A stretch of DNA of 62,595 nucleotides from Thiobacillus sp. 65-1059 (GTDB lineage Bacteria > Pseudomonadota > Gammaproteobacteria > Burkholderiales > Thiobacillaceae): contig MKUE01000004.1 in the NCBI GenBank assembly GCA_001897675.1, positions 1-62,595 of the forward strand, in the 5' to 3' direction. The notes beneath the pieces were generated by a model that was not told where the DNA came from, did not search any database, and saw only the letters and a list, made by a program, of their open reading frames with translations. This document shows positions 55,637 through 62,595 of this stretch, piece by piece (within the stretch, counting starts at the first letter, position 1; the number at the start of each line of letters is the position of its first letter). Made by a program: the position numbers and the translations under genes.

Positions 55637-56911
55637 TCACTTCTTGCGGTCGAGCGCGCGCCAGCCGATGTCGCGGCGGTATTGCATGCCTTCGAAGTGG
55701 ATGCAGGCCGCCGCCTCGTAGGCGCGCTTCTGCGCCATGCGCACGCTGTCGCCGAGCGCGGTCACCGCCAGCACGCGGCCGCCGCTCACCACGGTCCGCC
55801 CATCCTGCGCGGCCGTGCCGGCGTGGAACACGTGCAGGTCGGCGGCGGCGGCGGGCAGTGCGCCGATGAGCGCGCCCTGCTGCGGCGCGTCGGGGTAGCC
55901 GGCGGCGGCCAGCACCACTGCAAGCGCGGTGCGGCGGTCCCATTCGGCCTCGGCCTGGTCGAGCCTGCCGTTGACGGCGGCTTCCAGCAAGGCGACGAGA
56001 TCGGATTTCAGCCGCATCATGATCGGCTGGGTTTCCGGGTCGCCCATGCGGCAGTTGAATTCGAGCACCTTGGGCGCGCCGTCGGCGCCGACCATGATGC
56101 CGGCGTACAGAAAGCCGGTGTAGCGGATGCCGTCGGCAGCCATGCCCTCGACCGTGGGATGGATCACCTCGCGCATGATGCGCGCGTGCAGTTCCGGCGT
56201 GACCACCGGCGCCGGCGAATAGGCGCCCATGCCGCCGGTGTTGGGGCCGGTGTCGCCGTCGCCCAGGCGCTTGTGGTCCTGGCTGGATGCCAGCGCCAGC
56301 ACGTGCTCGCCGTCGACCATGACGATGAAGCTGGCTTCCTCGCCCAGCAGGCATTCCTCGATCACCACGCGGTGGCCGGCTTCGCCCATGCTGTTGCCGG
56401 CGAGCATGGCGTCGACCGCGGCGTGCGCCTCGTCGGCGCTCGTCGCGACGACCACGCCCTTGCCGGCGGCCAGGCCGTCGGCCTTCACCACGATGGGCGC
56501 GCCGTGCCTGTCGATGTAGGCGTGCGCCGCGGCGGCATCGGTGAAGGTGCCGAAGGCCGCAGTGGGGATGCCGTGGCGCGCCATGAACTGCTTGGCGAAA
56601 TCCTTCGAACTTTCGAGCTGCGCGGCGGCGGCGCTCGGGCCGAAAATCTTCAGCCCGGCGGCGCGGAAGGCGTCGACCACGCCCGCCGCCAGCGGCGCTT
56701 CGGGACCGACCACGGTGAGCGCAACCTCTTCGCGGCGGGCGAATTCGACCAGCGCCGGGATGCCCGAAATGGGCACGTTGAGGAGACCGCTTTCGGTTGC
56801 CGTACCGCCGTTGCCGGGTGCGACGTAGACCTGGGAAACCTTGGGCGATTGCGCGAGCTTCCATGCCAGTGCGTGTTCGCGTCCGCCGGAGCCGATGACG
56901 AGGAGTTTCAT
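55637..56911 (-). CDS. purD: Phosphoribosylamine-glycine ligase
   Basis: PurD joins phosphoribosylamine and glycine in purine synthesis. The 424-residue ATP-grasp protein has an N-terminal [21 protein letters not shown], the ATP loop [16 protein letters not shown], and [14 protein letters not shown]. It follows purH across a repeat-filled gap of 110 bp on the same strand. Length and motifs are normal. Confidence 0.97.
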   Translation of the reverse strand: MKLLVIGSGGREHALAWKLAQSPKVSQVYVAPGNGGTATESGLLNVPISGIPALVEFARREEVALTVVGPEAPLAAGVVDAFRAAGLKIFGPSAAAAQLESSKDFAKQFMARHGIPTAAFGTFTDAAAAHAYIDRHGAPIVVKADGLAAGKGVVVATSADEAHAAVDAMLAGNSMGEAGHRVVIEECLLGEEASFIVMVDGEHVLALASSQDHKRLGDGDTGPNTGGMGAYSPAPVVTPELHARIMREVIHPTVEGMAADGIRYTGFLYAGIMVGADGAPKVLEFNCRMGDPETQPIMMRLKSDLVALLEAAVNGRLDQAEAEWDRRTALAVVLAAAGYPDAPQQGALIGALPAAAADLHVFHAGTAAQDGRTVVSGGRVLAVTALGDSVRMAQKRAYEAAACIHFEGMQYRRDIGWRALDRKK

Positions 56912-56917
56912 GGGTGC

Positions 56918-57014
56918 GTGAGGGTGAGGGGTGAGGCGTTAGGGGTTAGGCGCGGTGTGGCGCGGGAGCTGACGTTCGCGCTTTTCGCCTCACGCCTCGC
57001 TCCTCACGCCTCAC
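56918..57014. repeat. Degenerate heptamer repeats forming an inverted repeat between purH and purD
   Basis: The left arm (56918-56952) is GTGAGG/GGTTAGG-type heptamers; the right arm (56985-57014) is the reverse, CGCCTCACGCCTCGC and CTCACGCCTCAC. They can fold against each other around a central GC-rich segment. They fill most of the purH-purD gap and may be a small intergenic repeat family. Confidence 0.65.
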
Positions 57015-57021
57015 CGGCACG

Positions 57022-58581
57022 TCAGTGCCGGAAATGCCGCGTCCCGGTGAACACCATCGCGATGCCGTGCGCGTTGGCGGCGGCGATGACTTCATCGTCG
57101 CGCATCGAGCCGCCGGGCTGGATCACCGCCTGGATGCCAGCCGCCGCCGCCTGGTCGATGCCGTCGCGGAAGGGGAAGAAGGCGTCCGAGGCCATCACCG
57201 AGCCGGGCACCGGCAGGCCGGCGTGCTCGGCCTTGATCGCGGCGATGCGCGCGGAGTTGACGCGGCTCATCTGGCCGGCGCCGACGCCGACGGTCATGCG
57301 ATCCTTCGCGTAGACGATGGCATTGGATTTGACGAACTTGGCGACGCGCCAGGCGAACAGCAGGTCGTCCATTTCCTTCTCGGTCGGCGCGCGTTGCGTC
57401 ACCACCTTCAGCTCGGCGTTGAGCAGCACGTCGGCGTCCTGCACCAAGAGGCCGCCGGCCACGCGCTTCATGTCGAGCTGGGCGACGGCGCCGCTCCAAT
57501 GGCCACATTCGAGCAGGCGCACGTTCTTCTTCGCGGCGACGGCGGCGGAGGCCTCCGGGCTCACCTCGGGGGCGATGATGACCTCGACGAACTGGCGTTC
57601 GACGATGGCCGCAGCGGTGGCGCCGTCGAGCCGGCCGTTGAAGGCGATGATGCCGCCGAAGGCCGACTCGGGGTCGGTCTTGTACGCGCGGTCGTAGGCT
57701 TCCATGAGGCTCGCGCCGTAGGCGACGCCGCAGGGGTTGGCGTGCTTGACGATGACGCAGGCCGGCGCGGCGTCGAACTGCTTGACGCATTCGAGCGCGG
57801 CGTCGGTGTCGGCGATGTTGTTGTAGCTGAGTTCCTTGCCCTGGATCTGGCGCGCGGTGGCGATGGTGCCTGCCGGGGCATTCGCCTCGACATAGAAGGC
57901 ACCGGCCTGGTGTGGGTTCTCGCCGTAGCGGCAGGTCTGCGCGCGGGTGAAGTTCAGGTTGAGACGCTCGCCGAACTGTGCCTTTTTGCCGGCGTCGTTC
58001 AGCGCGGTGAGGTAGTTGGAGATCGCGCTGTCGTATTCGGCGGTGTGGGAAAACGCCTTTTTCGCGAGGCCGAAGCGGGTGGCGTCCGTGAGCGCGCCGC
58101 CGTTGGCCTGCATCTCGGCGACCAGTGCCGGGTAATCGGCCGGGTCGGTGACGATGGCGACGAAGCGGTAGTTCTTGGCCGACGAGCGCACCATCGCCGG
58201 GCCGCCGATGTCGATGTTCTCGATCGCGTCGTCGAGGATGTGCGGCTTCGACACCGTGGCGACGAAGGGATACAGGTTGACGCACACCAGGTCGATGTAA
58301 GGCATGCCGTGCTCGCTCATCGTTGCCACGTGCTCGGGCAGGTCGCGCCGGGCGAGGATGCCGCCGTGCACTTTCGGATGCAGCGTCTTGACGCGGCCAT
58401 CGAGCATTTCGGGGAAGCCGGTGTATTCGCTGACGTCGATCACCGCGAGGCCGGCGTCGCGCAGCGCCTTGGCGGTGCCGCCGGTGGACAGCAGTTCGAC
58501 GCCGGCCGTGGCGAGGGCGCGGGCGAAATCGACGAGGCCGGTTTTATCCGATACGGAGAGCAGGGCGCGCTGGATTTTCAT
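57022..58581 (-). CDS. purH: Bifunctional AICAR transformylase / IMP cyclohydrolase
   Basis: PurH performs the last two steps to IMP. The 519-residue protein has the MGS-like cyclohydrolase domain ([37 protein letters not shown]) and the transformylase with [10 protein letters not shown] and [10 protein letters not shown]. The start [13 protein letters not shown] is family-like; an upstream extension is rejected. It follows fis in the dusB-fis-purH-purD run. Confidence 0.97.
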   Translation of the reverse strand: MKIQRALLSVSDKTGLVDFARALATAGVELLSTGGTAKALRDAGLAVIDVSEYTGFPEMLDGRVKTLHPKVHGGILARRDLPEHVATMSEHGMPYIDLVCVNLYPFVATVSKPHILDDAIENIDIGGPAMVRSSAKNYRFVAIVTDPADYPALVAEMQANGGALTDATRFGLAKKAFSHTAEYDSAISNYLTALNDAGKKAQFGERLNLNFTRAQTCRYGENPHQAGAFYVEANAPAGTIATARQIQGKELSYNNIADTDAALECVKQFDAAPACVIVKHANPCGVAYGASLMEAYDRAYKTDPESAFGGIIAFNGRLDGATAAAIVERQFVEVIIAPEVSPEASAAVAAKKNVRLLECGHWSGAVAQLDMKRVAGGLLVQDADVLLNAELKVVTQRAPTEKEMDDLLFAWRVAKFVKSNAIVYAKDRMTVGVGAGQMSRVNSARIAAIKAEHAGLPVPGSVMASDAFFPFRDGIDQAAAAGIQAVIQPGGSMRDDEVIAAANAHGIAMVFTGTRHFRH

Positions 58582-58600
58582 GAGGCGGGAGCGGAAAGGG

Positions 58601-58840
58601 TTAGTCGGAAAGGCCATGCTCGCGCATTTTCTTGCGCAGGGTGTTGCGGTTGATGCCGAGCATGTCGGCCGCGCGCGTCTGGTTGCCCGCGGCGCGGTCG
58701 AGGATGTAGGTCAGCAGGGGTTTTTCCACCGCGCTCACCACCATGTTGTAGATCTCGCTCGGCGTCTCGCCGTCGAGGTCCTTGAAATAGCGATTGAGCG
58801 ACCGCCGCATGCAGGCGGCGATTTCGTTTTCTTCTATCAT
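58601..58840 (-). CDS. fis: Fis-family nucleoid protein
   Basis: The 79-residue protein matches Fis: an N-terminal acidic arm, the dimerisation helices and the C-terminal helix-turn-helix [26 protein letters not shown]. Fis bends DNA at many promoters and recombination sites. It lies between dusB and purH, in the dusB-fis order well known in gammaproteobacteria. Confidence 0.95.
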   Translation of the reverse strand: MIEENEIAACMRRSLNRYFKDLDGETPSEIYNMVVSAVEKPLLTYILDRAAGNQTRAADMLGINRNTLRKKMREHGLSD

Positions 58841-58852
58841 TGAAGTTCCCCT

Positions 58853-59905
58853 TTATGCCGCAAGCCTTGAAGCGGGCGGCATGTCTTGCGTGTTATTGTT
58901 TTCGTGGCTGGTTTCGTAGCGCAGGCGGCTGTCGGCGCGCGCCGCCTGGGCAAAGTATTCGTTGACCGCGGCGAGCTGCTCGGCCACCGAATCGAGCTGG
59001 TTCATGGTGTGGCGGAAAGCGCTGCTGCCCACCAGTCCGCGGGTGTACCAGGATATGTGCTTGCGTGCCACGCGCACGCCGGTGACGTCGCCGTAGAACG
59101 CATGCAGATCGTGGATGTGCTCGAGCAGGACGGCGTGGATTTCCGCCACTTCGGGCTGCGGCAGATGCTCGCCGCTGGCCAGGTAATGCGCGATTTCGCG
59201 GAAGATCCACGGCCGTCCCTGCGCGGCGCGGCCGATCATCACGGCATCCGCGCCGGTGTATTCGAGGACGTATTTCGCCTTTTCCGGGGTGGTGACGTCG
59301 CCGTTGGCGATGACGGGAATGCGCGCTTCCGCCTTCACCGCGCGGATGGTGTCGTATTCGGCCTCGCCGCTGTAGCCGCAGGCGCGGGTGCGGCCGTGCA
59401 TCGCCAGCGCCTGCACCCCGGCGCTCTCGGCGATCTTCAGGATGTTCAGCGCATTCTTGTGCTCGCGATCCCAGCCGGTGCGGATCTTCAGCGTCACCGG
59501 CACCTCGGGGACGGCCTTGACCACGGCGTCGAGGATGCGGCCGACCAGGGCCTCGTCCTGCAGCAGGGCGGAGCCCGCCATCACGTTGCACACCTTCTTC
59601 GCCGGGCAGCCCATGTTGATGTCGATGATCTGCGCGCCGCGGTCGACGTTGTGGCGTGCGGCCTCCGCCATCATCGCCGGGTCGGCGCCGGCGATCTGCA
59701 CGCTGATCGGGTCGACCTCGCCTTCGTGGTTGGCGCGCCGCGCGGTCTTGGCCGAACCGTACAAGAGCGAGTTCGACGTCACCATCTCGGACACGGCCAT
59801 GCCGGCGCCCAGCTTCTTGCAAAGCTGGCGGAAAGGCCGGTCGGTCACCCCGGCCATGGGGGCGACGATCAGGCGGTTCTTGAGGTGGTGGCTGCCGATA
59901 CGCAT
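58853..59905 (-). CDS. dusB: tRNA-dihydrouridine synthase B
   Basis: DusB reduces specific uridines in tRNA, with FMN and NADPH. The 350-residue protein has LIVAPMAGVTDRPFRQLCKK, the active-site loop NMGCPAKKVC with its catalytic Cys, and RTGWDREHKNALNI. The start MRIGSHHLKNRLI is preferred over an in-frame ATG four codons upstream (59917), by family resemblance. It leads the dusB-fis-purH-purD run. Confidence 0.95.
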   Translation of the reverse strand: MRIGSHHLKNRLIVAPMAGVTDRPFRQLCKKLGAGMAVSEMVTSNSLLYGSAKTARRANHEGEVDPISVQIAGADPAMMAEAARHNVDRGAQIIDINMGCPAKKVCNVMAGSALLQDEALVGRILDAVVKAVPEVPVTLKIRTGWDREHKNALNILKIAESAGVQALAMHGRTRACGYSGEAEYDTIRAVKAEARIPVIANGDVTTPEKAKYVLEYTGADAVMIGRAAQGRPWIFREIAHYLASGEHLPQPEVAEIHAVLLEHIHDLHAFYGDVTGVRVARKHISWYTRGLVGSSAFRHTMNQLDSVAEQLAAVNEYFAQAARADSRLRYETSHENNNTQDMPPASRLAA

Positions 59906-60036
59906 AAGGGATCGCATTTTACCCGCGTCGCGGGCCCCGACCAAGCCGGAGAGAATTTACATTTCGGGCTGGAGGCATGCGGCCTTAGCGGCTACCATCC
60001 ATGAGATCGCGTTTCATCGAAAAACAGGGGGAAAAC

Positions 60037-60460
60037 ATGGGTTTTATGTCGGAATTCAAGGAATTTGCGGTCAAGGGCAATGCCATGGACCTGGCGGTTG
60101 GCGTCATCATCGGCGCGGCCTTCGGCAAGATAGTCGACTCGATCGTCAATGACCTCATCATGCCGATCGTCGGCGCGGTTTTCGGCGGCTTCGACTTTTC
60201 CAACCTGTTCCTGCCGCTGAAGAGCGTGCCGGAAGGCGTGGCGATGACGCTGGTGGAAGTGAAGAAAGCCGGGGTGCCGGTATTCGCCTACGGCAGCTTC
60301 CTGACCATCCTGCTCAATTTCATCATCCTGGCCTTCATCGTCTTCATCCTCGTCAAGCAGATCAACCGGCTGAAGAAGGAAGCGCCGCCTGCCCCCCCCC
60401 GCCGCCACGCCGGAGGACATCGTGCTGCTGCGCGAGATCCGCGACAGCCTGAAAAAATAG
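60037..60460 (+). CDS. mscL: Large-conductance mechanosensitive channel, frameshifted near its C-terminus
   Basis: MscL opens under membrane tension to release solutes. The N-terminal 100 residues are normal ([40 protein letters not shown], two membrane helices). A run of nine C at 60392-60400 shifts the frame. With eight C it would read [18 protein letters not shown] and end REIRDSLKK at 60460, an ordinary MscL of 140 residues. As given, the frame runs on to 60879 into antisense polA. The pore region is intact; the conserved C-terminal helix is lost. It may be a sequencing error or real phase variation. Confidence 0.9.
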
Positions 60461-60530
60461 GGCGCCGGACCCGGCAAGCGGATAGGGCAACGCGGCGAGG
60501 CCGGGTTGCCCTTTTTCATGGGCGCAGCAA

Positions 60531-62595
60531 TCAGTGCGCTGCCTCCCAGTTGCCGCCCGCGCCGACGCCGACGCGCAGCGGCACCTTGAGCGCGGCGACG
60601 TTGCACATGTGCGCGGGCAGTTCGGCGCGCACGCGGTCGAGTTCGCGCTCGGGCACTTCGAGGATGAGTTCGTCGTGCACCTGCAGCAGCAGGCGGCTGG
60701 CCAGCTTTTCCCGGTCGAGCCAGTCCTGTACCGCGATCATCGCCAGCTTGATCAGGTCGGCGGCGGTGCCCTGCATCGGTGCATTGATGGCGGCGCGCTC
60801 GGCGCCCTGGCGGCGCTGCGGATTCCTGGCGTTGATTTCCGGCAGGTACAGCCGGCGGCCGAACACGGTCTCGACGTAGCCCTGGCTGCGCGCGGCCTCG
60901 CGCGTGCGCTGCATGTAGTCGGCCACCCCGGGGTAGCGCGCGAAATAGCGGTCGATGTAGGCCTGCGCGGCGGCGCGCTCGAGGTTGAGCTGCGACGCCA
61001 GGCCGAACGCCGACATGCCGTAGATCAGGCCGAAGTTGATGACCTTGGCCATGCGCCGCTGGTCGCTGCTCACCTCGGCCAGCGGCACGCCGAACACTTC
61101 GGCAGCGGTGGCGGTGTGGATGTCGCGGTCTTCGGCAAAGGCCTTCAAGAGGCCGGCGTCGTCGGACAGGTGCGCCATGATGCGCAGTTCGATCTGCGAA
61201 TAGTCGGCCGACACCAGCACGTGCCCGGGCGGCGCGATGAAGGCCTCGCGGATGCGGCGGCCCTCGGCGGTGCGCGCGGGGATGTTCTGCAGGTTGGGGT
61301 CGGAGCTCGCCAGCCGTCCGGTCACCGCGGTCGCCTGCGAATAGCTGGTGTGCACCCGTCCGGTGGCCGGGTCGATCATCTGCGGCAGCTTGTCGGTGTA
61401 GGTCGACTTCAGCTTGGCCAGCCCGCGGTAGTCGAGGATCGCCCGCGCGATCGGGTGGTCGAGCGCCAGCTGCTCCAGCGTTTCCTCGTCGGTGGAGGGT
61501 GCGCCGCCCGGGGTTTTCTTGAGCACCGGCAGGCCCTTCTGGGCGAACAGGATGTCGCCGATCTGCTTGGGCGAGCCGAGATTGAATGGCTGCCCGGCTT
61601 CCTGGTAGGCGCGCTGCTCCAGTTCCAGCATCTTCCTGCCAAGCTCGCCGCTCTGCACCGCGAGCAGGTTGCGGTCGAGCAGCACGCCGGCGCGTTCCAT
61701 GCGGAACAGGATCTGCGCCACCGGCAGCTCGATGCGCCTGTACACGAAAGTCAGCGTGTCGGAGGCGCCGATCTGCGGTGCCAGCGCATCGCGCACCCGC
61801 AGCGTGATGTCGGCATCCTCCGCCGCGTATTCGCCGGCGCGCTCGATCGCCACCTGTTCGAAGCCGATGCGCGCTGCGCCCTTGCCGGTGACGTCGTCGT
61901 AGCTGAGCGTCGCCAGCCCCAGATGGCGCGTCGCCAGGTTGCCGAGCTCGTGCGACTGGTGCGCTTCGAGCACGTAGGACTGCAGCAGCGTGTCGTCCGC
62001 CACGCCGCCGAGCGCGATGCCGTAGTTGGCGAAAATATGGCGGTCGTACTTGAGGTGCTGGCCGATGATCCTGGGTTCGGGGTTTTCCAGCAGCGGCTTC
62101 AACCTGGCCAGAACGGCGGCCCGGTCAAGCTGCGCGGGCGCGCCGGCATAGTGATGCGCCAGCGGCAGGTAGGCCGCTTCGCCGTGGGCCGTGGCGAACG
62201 AGATGCCGACCAGTTCGGCCTGCATCGCGTTGAGGCTGGTGGTTTCGGTGTCGAGCGCAAACGCCGGCGCGGCTTCCAGCCTGGCGATCCAGGCGTCGAG
62301 CCGGGTCTCGCTCAGGATGGTTTCGTAGCCGGCGCGATGCTCGCCGCTGCAGTCCTGCTCGGGCGTCGAGGCCGCGCCGGTGGCGGCGGCGTCGAGCTCG
62401 CGCAGCCAGGTGCGGAATTCGTAGCGCTCGAACAGCGCGCGCAGCGCGTCCCGGTCGCGCGGCCCGAGGACCAGATCGTCGAACTCGAAGGGCAGCGTCA
62501 CATCGGTCTTGATGGTGATCAGCGCGCGCGCCTGCGGCAGCCAGTCGCGGGCGGCGCGCAGGTTGTCGCCGACCGTGCCCTTGATGGCGTCGGCA
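60531..62595 (-). CDS. polA: DNA polymerase I, C-terminal part (5' end outside window)
   Basis: The visible 688 residues cover the end of the 5' nuclease region ([21 protein letters not shown]), the 3'-5' exonuclease domain with [11 protein letters not shown] and [10 protein letters not shown], which look intact, and the polymerase domain with [32 protein letters not shown] and the [11 protein letters not shown] motif C. The reading frame is open to the window edge, so the gene starts beyond base 62595. It faces mscL (convergent). Confidence 0.97.
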   Translation of the reverse strand, partial: ADAIKGTVGDNLRAARDWLPQARALITIKTDVTLPFEFDDLVLGPRDRDALRALFERYEFRTWLRELDAAATGAASTPEQDCSGEHRAGYETILSETRLDAWIARLEAAPAFALDTETTSLNAMQAELVGISFATAHGEAAYLPLAHHYAGAPAQLDRAAVLARLKPLLENPEPRIIGQHLKYDRHIFANYGIALGGVADDTLLQSYVLEAHQSHELGNLATRHLGLATLSYDDVTGKGAARIGFEQVAIERAGEYAAEDADITLRVRDALAPQIGASDTLTFVYRRIELPVAQILFRMERAGVLLDRNLLAVQSGELGRKMLELEQRAYQEAGQPFNLGSPKQIGDILFAQKGLPVLKKTPGGAPSTDEETLEQLALDHPIARAILDYRGLAKLKSTYTDKLPQMIDPATGRVHTSYSQATAVTGRLASSDPNLQNIPARTAEGRRIREAFIAPPGHVLVSADYSQIELRIMAHLSDDAGLLKAFAEDRDIHTATAAEVFGVPLAEVSSDQRRMAKVINFGLIYGMSAFGLASQLNLERAAAQAYIDRYFARYPGVADYMQRTREAARSQGYVETVFGRRLYLPEINARNPQRRQGAERAAINAPMQGTAADLIKLAMIAVQDWLDREKLASRLLLQVHDELILEVPERELDRVRAELPAHMCNVAALKVPLRVGVGAGGNWEAAH

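Noticed and set aside
60001-60879. 292-residue MscL-extended protein
   Set aside because: The extension is an out-of-frame reading antisense to polA caused by the C9 tract; C8 restores the normal MscL C-terminus.

Overview
The window looks like a high-GC betaproteobacterial chromosome from a Thiobacillus-like chemolithotrophic sulfur oxidiser. The main evidence is a complete oxidative (reverse) dissimilatory sulfite reductase cluster in the order dsrA-B-E-F-H-C-M-K-L-J-O-P-N-R followed by cysG. DsrEFH and the NAD(P)H oxidoreductase DsrL are markers of the sulfur-oxidising version of this pathway. The surrounding housekeeping blocks (ahcY-metF, mgtE-msbA-ttcA, glnA-ntrBC, hemA-prfA-prmC, dusB-fis-purH-purD, polA) are in typical betaproteobacterial arrangements.

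Layout. 1-3.6 kb: end of ahcY, a small membrane protein, metF and kup on the plus strand. 3.7-9.2 kb: minus strand, with a small unknown protein, a serine/alanine-glyoxylate aminotransferase and a translationally coupled mgtE-msbA-ttcA run. 9.2-11.3 kb: an accessory island with about 1 kb of structured non-coding DNA, a KilA-N gene and phage-style terminators. 11.3-13.4 kb: mtgA, aroE and a rhodanese on the minus strand. 13.4-18.4 kb: nitrogen control, with glnA behind two NtrC sites and a sigma-54 promoter, a DUF4124 protein, then ntrB (carrying a six-copy 18-bp repeat) and ntrC. 18.5-21.8 kb: grxD, then a four-gene minus-strand cassette of the poorly understood HPr-rel-A type (nucleotidyltransferase, HprK-like kinase, PqqD-like protein, Tat-exported cysteine-rich protein). 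21.9-25.1 kb: prmC, prfA, hemA.

25.2-43.9 kb is the sulfur region. A minus-strand auxiliary operon (73-aa unknown, Cas6-like RAMP protein, cysteine-free DsrC homologue, sulfurtransferase, 206-aa unknown, TauD-like dioxygenase) diverges from the plus-strand dsr operon across a 378-bp palindrome-rich region. DsrEFH pass sulfur to DsrC. DsrAB oxidise it to sulfite. The DsrMKJOP membrane complex and DsrL handle the electrons. DsrN and CysG supply siroheme (amide) and DsrR helps maturation. 44-48.6 kb: pyruvate:ferredoxin/flavodoxin oxidoreductase with a dihydroorotate-dehydrogenase-like partner. 48.6-62.6 kb: minus strand, with a PhnA-like zinc-ribbon protein, a NarL/NarX-like two-component pair, a divergent bifunctional penicillin-binding protein, hemF, a TsaC-type protein, purD, purH, fis and dusB; then mscL (plus, frameshifted in a C9 tract) and the 5'-truncated polA.

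The most interesting material is the operon divergent from dsr (an orphan Cas6-like protein beside a cysteine-free DsrC), the HPr-rel-A cassette, the in-frame HGNGHG repeat in NtrB, the poly-C frameshift in mscL and the structured KilA-N island. No tRNA, rRNA, integrase, transposase or CRISPR array was recognised. All functional statements come from reading motifs and gene order; no database search was run.
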